Shown here: one piece after another, positions 41,501-51,382 of the stretch | Layout: each line of letters opens with the position of its first letter | How positions within the stretch are numbered: the first letter of the stretch is position 1 | Assembly (NCBI RefSeq): GCF_963855985.1 | Contig: NC_087099.1 | Span: forward strand, 15,034,001 to 15,098,000 | Length of the DNA: 64,000 bases | Direction: 5' to 3' | DNA from: Ostrinia nubilalis | Taxonomy: Eukaryota > Arthropoda > Insecta > Lepidoptera > Crambidae | Notes under the pieces: generated by a model | What the model was told of the DNA's origin: nothing | Databases searched by the model: none | What the model saw: only the letters and a program-made list of their open reading frames with translations | Position numbers and translations under genes: made by a program

Positions 41501-44500
41501 TAAGAATGCTAATATGGTAAACGCTTCTCCGGAACTTTTATGTGGTTGACATTCAGAAGATAGGTACGACGGAATTGCATGCCATACTGTACCTATGGAA
41601 AATTACGATGTTCTTATTATTTTTGGTACCTTATTTGTTTGCTACATGTAAAAGCTCACAAAAGGATAAAATTGAGACTGATGTGTAGAGTAGGTAGGTG
41701 CTTACTTTTACTTGTAGTTGATAAACTTGATAATTCATTGATAAAATCCTAATTATAGCATTGACCTTCGAAGGCAAGAATTTCAGGAGCGGCAACTCTA
41801 ATAGTAGGTAATTTATTGGCAGTTATCAATAAAATCATTACAAGACTTTATCTGCGACATTAATTGGCGTTTTGGATTAAAATGTAAGTAGTCATACCTA
41901 ATACCAGTCATTCTTATTAGCTTAGTCATGAATGTTTTCATTTTTTGGTCAAACTTGTGACGATGAAACTACTTGGTCATAATATCTCTCTCTAGCTACC
42001 TATTATGTATTTTAAAAATTCAGAGGACTATTCTAATAGGAATTATTAAAAGGGATTTAACATGTCTACAACCCAGTCGAGTAAACTGCGCATCTAGCAG
42101 CCGTGACGTCACATCGACGCTCTGGTAGAGCACAGACGGGGCGAACGCGGGGAGTTGTGCGGATAAGTGCGAGGGAGTCGCATTCCAGCATGGTACGCCG
42201 TTAACTCGATCGGGTAGTAGGCTGAAAATGGCGTTCGTACTCACGTCATGGCAATGGGCAGGGCACATAGCAAGCAGAACTGACGGCCGATGGGGCAGCA
42301 AGGTTCTGAAGTGGAGGCCGCGTACCGGAAAACGTAGCATGGGACGTCCATCCACAAGGGGAACCGACGACATGATAAAGGTAGCAGGATGGCGCTAGAC
42401 GCAGGCCGCTACCAATAGATCAGCATGGAAATCATTGGGGGAGGCCTATGTTCAGCAGTGGACGTCCTATGGCTGAGATGATGATGATGATGACTCACGT
42501 CATGTCCATCAGGACCCCGCTGATCCTGTCTCCGGTCTCCAGGAGCTTCGGGATGTACTGCATGATCTCGTCCGACGCCTGCTGCTGTCGGTCGTCCAGC
42601 TCTGCCTGGACCTACGATAGATTTATTTGTTAGGTTGAACTCCAGAGTGAGTGAAGTTGGTTGGCTTTACAGGTTCTTCTTTTTGAGCCGTCGCCGTAAG
42701 CGTTCGACTTGGCACTAGGATTGATCGCCTTGAATCAATTTTCAAGGCGAAAGTGAATAGATCCTTACAGGGCAAATATACGTACCATCCTAGACTGCAT
42801 CTCACTTAATATCAGGTGCGATTGTGGTCAAATACCTGCCTCGTTATGCATAAAAAACATATTTTGAGACACACACAAATCCTACCTAGGAACTGAGCTC
42901 AGAACCATTAAACTGAGAGAGTTAACTCTCTCAGCTGTGGACTTATAACATAGAGGCGATGAAATACTTAGTGTTTATGTGTGATTTTCTACTCACGTTG
43001 CAAAATACAGAAATGATGGCCAGCCCATCCTTGCTAACCAAAGCATCTCCCACGTTGAGATCCGACCGCACGTGGACGAAGTGGATTTCCATGGGAAACC
43101 TGGAAAGACGTAGTAAAGTAGTGTAGTTAAAATCTAAGAGTTGGCTTGTGTCTTAGAGGCAGGTAGAGAACCATGGGTGGAAGATGTGTTTATTGCCAGG
43201 AACTTGGCTTATAATTTTGTAAGTATAAGTTCCTGGAAATTACACATGTTATACCGCCCGTGGGTGTCGGGTGGATGGACTCATCGCTCTATGAAGCTGA
43301 TTAGCTGAATGCACTGGGTGCAGAGTATCTGGCCCAGTCGGCTCCTGTCTGGATTATCAAGAGCATGTCTCACTTGATCCCGTTGACGGAGTGCTCGGAC
43401 AGCCAGTGGAAGTGCAGCTTCCCCAGCGGTCCTCCCGTGAGCGTCGGGTGGATAGCCTCCTCGCCTTCCGAGCTGAATGCACTAGAACATTGGTTCCCAA
43501 ACTTATTTGAGACTCGCCCTCTTTCGACCATACAAAAAATTCCGCGGCCCCCTTCTAGTCAAGATTATTTATTGGTCGTATCGAGCAGTCAGGAATGCAT
43601 TCTCTCAGCGGTCGCTGGTTTTTTATACTTGTAAACAAATGGCCCGCGCCCCCCTTTAAAGGTCTTTGCGCCTCCCCTGCGGGACGCGCCCCCCACTTTG
43701 GGAACCAATGCACTAGAAGGAGAGCGTCTGGCCCAGTGGCTTCTGTCTGGATTATCAAGAGCATGTCTCACTTGATCCCGTTGACGGAGTGCTCGGACAG
43801 CCAGTGGAAGTCCAGCTGCTCCAGCAGTCTGCCCGTGAGCGTCGGGTGGATGGCTTTCGAGCTGAATGTACTGGATGGAGAGTATCTGGCCCAGTCGGCT
43901 CCTGTCTGGATAGTAAAAAGCATGTCTCACTTGATCCCGTTGACGGAGTGCTCGGACAGCCAGTGGAAGTGCAGTTGCTCCAGCCGGTAGCGGTGCTCCA
44001 GCGGTCCTCCCGTGAGCGTCGGGTGGATGGCCTCCTCGCCTTCCGAGCTGAATTGCACTGGAAAGAAAGACGCCCGTGTTCAAAAATGATGCTTGATTCG
44101 TTCGTTCGATCGTTTCAGCCGAAAGACGTCCACTGCTGGACAAAGGCCTCCCCCAAGGATCCTTCCCTTGATTTTAGCGATTCTGCGGGCTATGTCAGTC
44201 ACTCTGGTTCTCCTACGAATCTCCTCATTTCTGATTCGATCACGCAGGGAAACTCTGAGCACAGCACGCTCCATCGCCCTTTGGGTGACCTTGAGCCTTC
44301 TTATGAGGCCCATAGTAAGCGAACCACGTCGCACGATGCTTGATTAAGTCAAGCAAATCGAACGCACAGCGTTGAATAGAGCTCTGTGATTGGTTCATGT
44401 GTACTGTGAGACCTCATAGTAATGTTTGTGAATACGGGCGTGACTCTAGCTGGAAAATACATTAGTGGTTTTCTAAGTAGAGCTGCAGATTGAATGTTTG

Positions 44501-45740
44501 GTAATTACTACGCTGCGGTTTGGACAAAAATAATATAAGTAAGCCTACTGCAGTTGAGTAGCTACTGTATTTGTAAAAAGACCTTCAAAACTACAAAGTC
44601 CATTGGGGAGGAGAATGAGCGTCCCTAGTGAATACATTGTGTTAGAAAACATGTAGGGAGTTCCTACTTAAGAGTACTCAATATAGTTAGTGTATAATGA
44701 TGATGTACTTACCTATATTTTTGCATACCTACTCGCAATGAACCCTATAGTTATGTAGGACATGGTTAGGTAGCGTTTAACAGGTGAATCCCTTTCGATA
44801 GCATGCTTATGGCACTTATAAAAAACTAAATTACTTACTCACTGTAAGTGTTGCAGATAAGTATAAGTAGGATTGGATAGATACCTACATTCAATTATCA
44901 GAAACTTATGCTTGACATCCTGGATGGCCACTTGAACAGTAAACAAAACAGTAATGACTATTAATTGAGACAAATCCAAACCATTTTCAACCGACTTCAA
45001 AAAAGGAGGAGGTTCTCAATTCGACCCGTATGTTTTTTTCATCAAAGTATTTGCATCCCTACAGATTTTGCGGACTGTTATATTTTGAAAAAGTCTTTCT
45101 TATTTCCCTTTAAATAACATATATGAAAAGAATAGCTTTCCAAGTCGAAAGGAATTAAGCAAGAGTAGGCTGAGCGTTGATGAGTCAGGATTTTTACCCG
45201 ACTGCGCCAGAAGGAGGGTATTTTTTTTCTGTAGATTATACGAAACCCTCACCAGTATGTCCATTATTGATCCCCGATACCAGCACGCGGTGGTACCCCG
45301 TAAACTTGAGCTGGCCGTGTTTGATGAACTGCTTGGCGTAGTCCTTCACCACGTCTGCTGTCCTGATGTCGATGGGCGACTGCCGCTTGCCGCCCTCTTT
45401 GCAATTCACCCCTGGCCAGTTGGTTTCATCTGAAAACGGTCTTGTGAATCGTCATCATCGTCATTACAGTCACAGGACGTCCGCTGCTTTAGGCCTCCCC
45501 CAATGATTTCAAGATTGGCCGGTTGGCAGCGGCCTGCATTTAACGCCTTCTTGCTAATCTTACTTGAATATCTCACTAAGTATTATCTGAGCGAGGGTGA
45601 ATAGGCATTTACTGGGCAAGTAGGTATGTAGATAAATAGGTACTTTTGGTATGCATAGACTTAGAATTAGATGTGATTGCGGTCAAACTTACCGTCATAA
45701 GTCCAAAGGGGTTCTTTAAAAGTTGTAGAGACGACGATTT
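38470..45740 (-). CDS. Alpha-carbonic anhydrase 1, probably secreted
   Basis: Eight - strand exons join in one frame with GT-AG sites: 45693-45740, 45253-45429, 43931-44057, 42997-43099, 42499-42611, 39718-39841, 39014-39186, 38470-38500. They give about 298 residues plus a signal exon upstream. The enzyme converts CO2 to bicarbonate and a proton. Visible landmarks: EPLWTYDD, NWPG, RQSPIDI; shuttle histidine in NNGHT (His64 of human CA II); zinc ligands in LHFHW (His94, His96) and EIHFVH (His119, with Glu117); SEH (Glu106); GSLTSPEC carrying Thr199. The loop after HFHW is shorter than in human CA II. All key residues are present, so it should be active. Tail to tail with the FASTK gene and paralogous to the next anhydrase. 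Confidence 0.92.
38866..38946 (-). pseudogene. Donor-bearing partial copy of exon A8
   Basis: Repeats the last 70-80 nt of A8 (CAAACTC...GACGTCGTCA...GTCACGGACTTCTT...GTTACTTC) followed by GTGAGT, with an inserted CAAACT unit and a changed codon. No acceptor. It lies about 150 bp downstream of the functional donor. Confidence 0.8.
38964..38986 (-). pseudogene. Minimal copy of the exon A8 end
   Basis: TTCTTTAGGAATGTTATTTC then GTGACA on the - strand: only the last 20 nt of A8 and a worn donor. Confidence 0.6.
39014..39186 (-). CDS. Carbonic anhydrase 1 exon A8
   Basis: Acceptor TTTGTCCCCAG, donor ACTTC|GTGAGT. Encodes YRMFGKVGVGRHNFRSLQKL then NHHVVF (where most CAs have N-x-R). Partial copies of its 3' end lie downstream. 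Confidence 0.9.
39395..39640 (+). pseudogene. RTE-type LINE C-terminal fragment
   Basis: In shifting + frames encodes a TKVTDIARRIAK-like stretch, then HIARRDDGRWGRKVLEWRP and GRRSVGRPPTRWTDDLAKVA, the well-known end of RTE-type LINE proteins in Lepidoptera. Within intron 7 of carbonic anhydrase 1. Confidence 0.75.
39718..39841 (-). CDS. Carbonic anhydrase 1 exon A7
   Basis: Acceptor CTCTTCCCAG, donor GCTGAC|GTGAGT. Encodes KLLSPNQQSYYTYAGSLTSP and ECNEAVIWIIF, the Thr199 region. Confidence 0.92.
40072..40270 (+). pseudogene. Degenerate RTE-type LINE 3' end
   Basis: CACATAGCTCGCAGAACTGA then GGACAGAGAGTTCTCGAGTT, ending near TCTTGGCTGAAATGATGATG, the usual RTE 3' UTR with GATGATG tail. Confidence 0.6.
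40317..40493. mobile_element. PIF/Harbinger-like MITE, copy 2
   Basis: GCGTAGGCGCAGACCACCGA and its inverted match, TAA duplicated at 40314-40316 and 40494-40496. Same family as 29869-30043. Confidence 0.85.
41278..41400 (-). repeat. RTE-type LINE 3' end, antisense
   Basis: (ATC)n then TTTCAGCCACAGGACGTCCA and CTGCTGAACATAGTAGCC: the 3' UTR signature reading leftwards. Confidence 0.65.
42055..42238. repeat. Interspersed repeat, first copy
   Basis: Shares TGACGTCACATCGACGCTCT, GTGCGAGGGAGTCGCATTCC and AACTCGATCGGGT with 60342-60485. The ends are a weak inverted repeat around AACTGCGCA. Confidence 0.6.
42251..42492 (+). mobile_element. RTE-type LINE insertion at a splice donor
   Basis: 5'-truncated LINE end: CACATAGCAAGCAGAACTGA, GGATGGCGCTAGACGC, GTTCAGCAGTGGACGTCC and a GATGATGATG tail. 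Flanked by the 12-bp direct repeat ACTCACGTCATG (42239-42250, 42493-42504), which is the antisense of exon A6's end plus its donor. Confidence 0.85.
42499..42611 (-). CDS. Carbonic anhydrase 1 exon A6
   Basis: Acceptor TCTATCGTAG, donor ATGAC|GTGAGT. Encodes VQAELDDRQQQASDEIMQYI to GVLMDMT. The last six exon bases plus donor are duplicated by the LINE inserted at 42251-42492. Confidence 0.9.
42725..42865 (+). repeat. Jockey/CR1-type LINE 3' end
   Basis: TTCAAGGCGAAAGTGAATAG, CATCCTAGACTGCATCTCAC and TACCTGCCTCGTTATGCAT match the end at 15993-16214. A further short piece is near 45590-45690. Confidence 0.7.
42997..43099 (-). CDS. Carbonic anhydrase 1 exon A5
   Basis: Acceptor CGTCTTTCCAG, donor TGCAAC|GTGAGT. 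Encodes FPMEIHFVHVRSDLNVGDAL, with the third zinc histidine. Confidence 0.92.
43374..43481 (-). pseudogene. Decayed copy of exon A4 (most distal)
   Basis: Keeps acceptor-like TTCTAG and donor ATCAA|GTGAGA, but one base is missing near its start and the LEQ region is shortened, so the frame is broken. A still shorter piece (43255-43290, GTCGGGTGGATGGACTC) lies beyond. Confidence 0.8.
43488..43710. mobile_element. hAT-type MITE between exon A4 copies
   Basis: CATTGGTTCCCAAA at the left, TTTGGGAACCAATG at the right, flanked by the 8-bp duplication CACTAGAA (43480-43487, 43711-43718). It inserted at the acceptor of the distal A4 copy. Similar in design to 27006-27232. Confidence 0.85.
43772..43870 (-). 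pseudogene. Decayed copy of exon A4 (proximal)
   Basis: Acceptor CTCCATCCAG and donor ATCAA|GTGAGA remain, but internal deletions (99 nt against 127) break the frame, and the HFHW codons read as DFHW in the homologous frame. Confidence 0.82.
43931..44057 (-). CDS. Carbonic anhydrase 1 exon A4 (zinc-site exon)
   Basis: Acceptor TCTTTCTTTCCAG, donor ATCAA|GTGAGA. Encodes VQFSSEGEEAIHPTLTGG and LEQLHFHWLSEHSVNGIK. The MITE at 44071 ends 11 bp before the acceptor AG, and two or three decayed copies follow downstream. Confidence 0.92.
44071..44440. mobile_element. 'CGCCCGTATTCAC' MITE, copy 2, split by a LINE
   Basis: Ends CGCCCGTGTTCA and GAATACGGGCG. A LINE fragment (44099-44334) interrupts it. 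The left end lies 11 bp upstream of the exon A4 acceptor, so the branch point of that intron must fall in the MITE or its tail. Confidence 0.83.
44099..44334 (-). mobile_element. RTE-type LINE fragment inserted in the MITE
   Basis: The - strand encodes QRAMERAVLRVSLRDRIRNE and RRRTRVTDIARRIAKIKGRI, the end of an RTE reverse-transcriptase protein, then CCAGCAGTGGACGTCTTTCG. The 11-bp duplication GATGCTTGATT flanks it (44088-44098, 44335-44345). Confidence 0.85.
44988..45235. repeat. Interspersed repeat with AAAGGAGGAGGTTCTCAATTC
   Basis: CCGACTTCAAAAAAGGAGGA and, 200 bp on, TTACCCGACTGCGCCAGAAG. The latter motif recurs at 47398-47430 and inverted near 10690. Common in Lepidoptera by recall. 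Confidence 0.5.
45253..45429 (-). CDS. Carbonic anhydrase 1 exon A3
   Basis: Acceptor CCGTTTTCAG, donor ACTG|GTGAGG. Encodes DETNWPGVNCKEGGKRQSPI to GINNGHT, including the shuttle histidine. Confidence 0.92.
45455..45560 (-). repeat. RTE-type LINE 3' end, antisense
   Basis: CACAGGACGTCCGCTGC then GGCCTCCCCCAATGATTTC, the LINE 3' UTR signature, in intron 3 of carbonic anhydrase 1. Confidence 0.6.
45693..45740 (-). CDS. Carbonic anhydrase 1 exon A2
   Basis: 48-nt exon, acceptor CTTTTTTCAG, donor GACG|GTAAGT. Encodes IVVSTTFKEPLWTYD, the start of the mature CA fold. Confidence 0.82.
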
Positions 45741-47624
45741 CTGAAAAAAGAGTAACAACCATTCTTTTACTTTAAAATAGTACATAGACTTAGATATTTT
45801 AAAAATGCATTAATGTTTTGAGCCACATTAAACTTGCAACTTGGCTCTTACCTCGTGCATCCAATTTCGTTCTCATACGAGTTCCGAAGTAGGTCAACAC
45901 CAACAGTTGTGAATATGATACGAAATAGGTTGAGCCTGGTGTTTGTATATTCATAGTATGTATCATGTAGGCGTATCTAAGAGTTATTTTTCAGGGGGGC
46001 CGAAACTGAATTGAAGCTGCGCGGGGGGTGCGTTTGAAACGCATAAAGTATGTAGATTTACTGTTTTAAGATTTTCCCCTAGCTATTATACGCGCATGTG
46101 TATACATAATATATTAGGTTTTGTTGAGTAAGTAAATTATTATCAACAAAAATGTGTCATCAATAACTTCAAGTGTCGACCTGGACATTATCAGCAACAC
46201 TGAAAATCCTCAAATCCGTTGCATACCAGGTAATTTGGTACTGAATCACTAAATTTTCGGATAATCGGTTTTAACAATGCATCGGTAAATACAGCGCATT
46301 GTAGGATTAGTTCAGGGACCAAAGTGATCGATTTTAATACTAAATCCGCATACCAAATGCATTATTATTCAGAGATGACATTAAAGAATGGAATTATCGA
46401 TAAGAAACGAAAGCACAACAATATTAATAATATTATAAGAGTTTTAACCGGACGTTGTGACTCATTATTACTGGATAATTAGTAAGAGACCTATAAGTAT
46501 GTAAAATTTTCAGCAGTAGAAAATATGGCTACTGTCACAACAACGTCCGATTTTTCATTATATTTATTTTCTTTATATAGGTGCTATAACTTAAGACCAT
46601 TGGACGATGGACGTGATCTCTACACAGGCTACTTCAAAGTCCTTATTTTATATGCTTAAACAATAAAAAACTAAAAAAATTGCTGGCCCTTTAGCTTCAG
46701 GCTCCATGAGAACTCACGCGAACTTAGCATAGAAAATTTCTACTTACCCCACACTACTATAAACACATAAATTTAACACCAATTACCGACACATCTGATC
46801 ACGACCGTAGACACTGCATTATCAATCAGGCACTCCTACACTAAAAAGTGTTTTTACCACCTAACCCATAGAAAACAAAAACATAACCCACCAAAACACG
46901 TCATAGCAACAAATATGTATCTTGTCATAATTCCGCCAGCACTGGTCCTGATCCCGTTCTGAAGACGAATAAACGAGAACAATGGGCTAAATTCATTTAT
47001 AATGATGTAAGAAAGTAACAACATGTTTATAAAACATAATTGTTTGTCATAATGTATCACCGATTGAGATGCAACTGCTGACCGCGGAAATGCAATGTGT
47101 TGGCTGTAACCTCGTTCCCAGGAGCATGGGATGGGATGAAATTTGAAGAGATAATGGGCATTTAAATGTTAAGCAGAGTGCAGAGAAGGTGCTTTGTCAG
47201 TTGCGGGGATCAGTTTTATATTGAGGCAGGTAGTAGCGGTAACGAAAACTAGTTACAAAACACAAACTATGCTTTTATTATGTCTCACACGCCCCTTTGT
47301 TGTACTCTAGAAACAGCGAATTATTAATTATCAGAAATAGATTTCTGTGACAAAAGATCTAAAATATAGGTACATGAGTATGACTACGGCAGATTTTTAC
47401 CCGACTGCGTCAGAAGGAGGGTCATAATTGAAGGTCTTGCATATCGTCATAGAGGTCCAATATTGGATCGGAATGCAGTATATCAGTGCATCCCGTGGAC
47501 GCGATGCGATTGGCTAAAGTAGATAATAGGCTGGCCCCTCGACTATAGCGGGGAAATCTAGCTCAGACGTCAGCGCCTAGATCACTGCAGGCCCGGACTT
47601 AGGTTCAAAACAGAAGCCTCATTT
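45741..47624. other. 5' region of carbonic anhydrase 1
   Basis: Apart from the tentative signal exon at 46860-46928 I see no coding exon. AT-rich, with one GACTGCGTCAGAAGGAGGG repeat near 47405. Confidence 0.45.
46860..46928 (-). CDS. Tentative signal-peptide exon of carbonic anhydrase 1
   Basis: ATG at 46928 opens MTRYIFVAMTCFGGLCFCFL, a good signal-peptide-like hydrophobic stretch. A one-base carry-over G is needed to join exon 2 (giving E-IVVSTTF). A weak donor (TGG G|GTTAGG) would provide it. Supported by position and phase only. Confidence 0.3.
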
Positions 47625-47631
47625 ATGTTAT

Positions 47632-47850
47632 ACTAGCTTTCCGCCCGCGGCTTCGCCCGCGTGGAATTTTGTCTGTCACAGAAAAACTTTATCGCGCGCG
47701 TCCCTGTTTCAAAAACCGGGATAAAAACTATCCTATGTTCTTTCCCGGGACTCAAACTATCTCTATGCCAAATTTCATCAAAATCGGTTGCGAGGTTTAA
47801 GCGGGAAAGCGTAACAGACAGACAGACAGACAGAGTTACTTTCATTAGTT
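47632..47850 (+). repeat. 'ACTAGCTTTCCGCCCGCGG' interspersed repeat
   Basis: ACTAGCTTTCCGCCCGCGGC, then ATCAAAATCGGTTGCGAG and a GACA microsatellite (47818-47832). Same family as 13943-14115. Confidence 0.7.
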
Positions 47851-47964
47851 GGGATTCTACGGTAGGGGTTCAAACAACAATAACAACCATATTGGCCATC
47901 ATAATTGTTCTTCAGGCTGTATTTACTCTAGTATAGGATATGTCTCTCCAGACATAGCTCTACC

Positions 47965-48961
47965 CATGGACCTATAAAAAAAGTCGGACGGATTCTCATC
48001 AACAAAATACTGTGACATTAGGATACACCAGCTTGCCTGTACGTACAGGCCGGCACGCACACATTCACACCCTGATACACCACTTCGAGTGCAAACTTCA
48101 CACAGTTGACACATTTAAGCAGCAAAAAAACAACACGAATACGACATGTCTTGTGTGATGAAATTGTGTAAAAACCGTTCTGTTCGAACAAACAAAAATT
48201 AAAGAATCACATTTCACAGGCAAAATAATAATCCAATCACTTATTTCCCGACATTAAAATATTGAAATTAATTGAAATCAAACGTCATTCACTCGAAAAA
48301 ATAATACGTCAAAGACCAGTGTTCTCAGTTATTTACGTGGGAAAATTACCCGAAATATGGGAAATTAATAATAATTTTAGGACTTTTTAGTTATTTAATA
48401 CGCATACTATGGAAATAAGATAATTTATCATAATAATTGTGTTTTAATGGGATATATTTTCATAGGCAAATTTGATCCTTCCCAAAAATGTGGAACTGCA
48501 AAATTCAAATTTTCTTACATTGATTGCAAGTCAGTGTCAGGTTGTATGTTAAAAAAAATATATCAGAGATAATAATAATATATTGATGATGCAAGATTAT
48601 GATTATAATGTACACAAGATTCGTAATTTGTAACTGCGTGAATCATTTTTGATCAACATTATGTACATAACTACATACCCTGACACACTGACTTGCAAAC
48701 AATGTAAGAAAATTTGAACATTGAAAATTTCGCGCCTACCTCAATGCATTCACCTTTCATCCTTTTAAAATGGCACGGAATAATTCTGTCTACATTTCCA
48801 AGTGACATCTGCCGATCTATGTTTTTCTTAAAATAAATGGGTAAAATGTTTTGGCTAACATGGCATCCCTAAATTCACTCACACAATAGACAAACGCCAA
48901 AATTTTGAGTCACAGTTTTGTGTTAGCGCGAGTTCCGTCCGCCTTTTTTTATAGGTCCATG
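47965..48961. mobile_element. hAT-like element, 997 bp
   Basis: CATGGACCTATAAAAAAAGT and its inverted partner at the right end. The exact 8-bp direct repeat GCTCTACC lies outside (47957-47964, 48962-48969). No coding frame. Contains a nested palindromic MITE. Confidence 0.87.
48505..48718. mobile_element. MITE nested in the 48-kb element
   Basis: CAAATTTTCTTACATTGATT and TTGCAAGTCAGTGTCAGG pair with CCTGACACACTGACTTGCAA and AATGTAAGAAAATTTGAA on the right. Confidence 0.75.
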
Positions 48962-49752
48962 GCTCTACCGGATGGAACACACTGTTAAATACGAGTTCTA
49001 CACGCACCTGTTCACACGACTATACGAGCTCTATGATGCCAAGCCAGTTATGGGCTAAGATTCTAATAATCTACAGTAGGTACTCTCTTTTTGCACTAGC
49101 TTTACTATGGGTTATCCAGTTTCTCCGTCAGAGTACCTACCTAAGAATACTTACACGACAGTTTATCAGGTCTCTAGTATAAGTTTGTACCTATGTCTTT
49201 ATTGCGATTCGAATCTGCCACAGTTGCATTCATGACGTTGAAATACTGTACATAGGTCAGGCAATCAAATAATTTCATCAAATTCAAATTGTTTATTACA
49301 TGAAATACATCATCATAATTTCCAAATGACCGGTTGCTGGTCAAATAATTTAATTAAAACAAAATCTGACTGCCTGAGTGCAACCCTGAGCGTCCGGCAA
49401 ACTAACAGCTAACAGCCCGCCCGGTCGAAACAATCCACTTAACGGCAGCTCCTGACCAACTTATAAACTACTATTTTATTGGGATATCCTTCGTCTTTAA
49501 GGCAGGGCAATTTGCACTTCCTACAAGTAAAGTTATTTTCGCACGACTAAATCGTAGGTGGGAGACTGATGACCACTTAACTGGGCCGAATATTATTGGT
49601 ATAGTACGGCCATATTTTTTTGTTTTACACAAAGCTGCACTGCACTGAAACCAAACCAAAATCAGCCAAATCGGTCCAGCCGTTCCCGAGTTTTAACGAG
49701 TTTTGCAATTCATTTTTGACATTTTGACAAACACGTGTGTTTGCGCTACTTT

Positions 49753-49925
49753 TAATGAGGGTTTTCGCGATTGAAAAATCCGCCAGATGGCAATACGTAG
49801 ACGCGAGGTCCAAATGCTGCGTGATTGGTGGATTTTGACATATCTCTCAATGTCATGTCAAAAATAAACAATCATATCAATCAATTGCCATCTGGCGGAT
49901 TTTTCAATCGCGAGAACCCTCATTA
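49753..49925. mobile_element. MITE with TAATGAGGGTT ends
   Basis: TAATGAGGGTTTTCGCGATT and the inverted copy, extending through GAAAAATCCGCCAGATGGCA: about 40-bp arms. Confidence 0.82.
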
Positions 49926-51240
49926 CAACTACCACGCGTAATTCAAATTTGGAACACGCCGTAGTTCGAAATTTGAATTATGCGTCAACTCGTAATTCGT
50001 GACGTCATGCACAACGTCATGACGTGACGACGTGCGGTCCTACCATAGACTTTTTTTTATTCCGTTGAGATTCAAACTGTGTGTATTTCGTGCCGCATAA
50101 AATAAATTGTGATAAATACCCAGAATGTGGTGATTTGTGGCTGTGATCGGATTCCTAGGTTATTGGAAAGTGAAGAATAAGGCGCGTCTGCCAGTGAACG
50201 ATTTTTTTCTTCTCCACGTGGATCCATGAGAAGACTCCTGGTGCTCCAAGTAAGTGTCCCTATCGCTTGTTTGATTTGATGCGGTAGTGTTCAGGACACG
50301 CAATTTGTTACTGCAATTTAATGTTACATTTTACTGAAACCCGTCATTCGCATACTAATTTATTACTATTAAAAAAAAAACTCACATCCTAATAATTGCA
50401 ATTTTGCAATAAAAAACGATAAACGTTTGATAATGGCGGCTTTCAATTCAAGATATTATCCAGTCTTTAAGTATATTGCTGAATCGATAAAGATAAAAAT
50501 ACTATCGATCTTTGTAGCGCTATACTTTGTTATCAATCTTAACTACTTTAGAAGCTTTAGATAGTAAATTAGAAATTACGATCGGGTATAAACCGGTTCA
50601 ACTTTTAATTATTGATAGGATGTAGGTACTAGAGGATTGATTGAGGAAATGGACAGGGCGCAAACCACCCTGTAGGCATTGTGGTTTCAATGTAGAGTCA
50701 AATTTCGGAGGGTCCTTTGATGAGGTGACATTTGACACGATAGTGACGAAACGAAGTAAAAAATACACTGGACCGCAAAAAGGGTTGGTTAGAAAATCTT
50801 CAATATCTTCAAAAGTACCTGACCTAGCTTTATGAAATATAGGTACTCAATTAATTCCACCTTTTTATTTTTAATTCTGATATGAATAAAAAATGCGTAG
50901 TTTTCTCCTGTATGTTTTGTTTCATAAAAGAAAAGAAAATACTTTTTGAAGATTTAGAATATTTTTAACAGACCCTTTTTCTTCAGGGTAGGTCCATCTA
51001 AAGAAAAAGAGTTTGTTAAAAATCTTGTAATCTTGTGTAGGTCCTATAGGGAAATATTAAGGTTACACATCCGATTTTCGTAATGAGGTAGGTAGTGGGA
51101 AATGCAGAGGTAGAAACTCACTAATTACTTTCGTTTTTCGTTTGCTTTGATGCAGTGCCAGGCATGACTGGTTCTCCGAATTAGGTCACAGGTCTACTTT
51201 AGCTCGAAACTGGTTTTCATGAATAAAATTCATTTTACCA

Positions 51241-51382
51241 GAGGGCTGAGTGTGAGTTTACAAAAATGTATGAAAATTTTAGTTTTTGAACGTTTCCCGC
51301 TAGGGGCGCTGTATAATCCGTCATACATTTTTTGACGTGCTCACTAGTGAGCGCGTTTGATGAAAACTCACACTAGGCCCTC
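51241..51382. mobile_element. MITE with GAGGGCTGAGTGTGAGTTT ends
   Basis: GAGGGCTGAGTGTGAGTTT at the left and AAACTCACACTAGGCCCTC at the right. Interior includes CGCTAGGGGCGCTG. Confidence 0.7.

Noticed and set aside
43589..44347. Reading frames of 80-184 codons on both strands at 43.6-44.3 kb
   Set aside because: They run across the exon A4 copies, a MITE and a LINE fragment in wrong frames. The real coding parts are listed as exons and pseudogenes.
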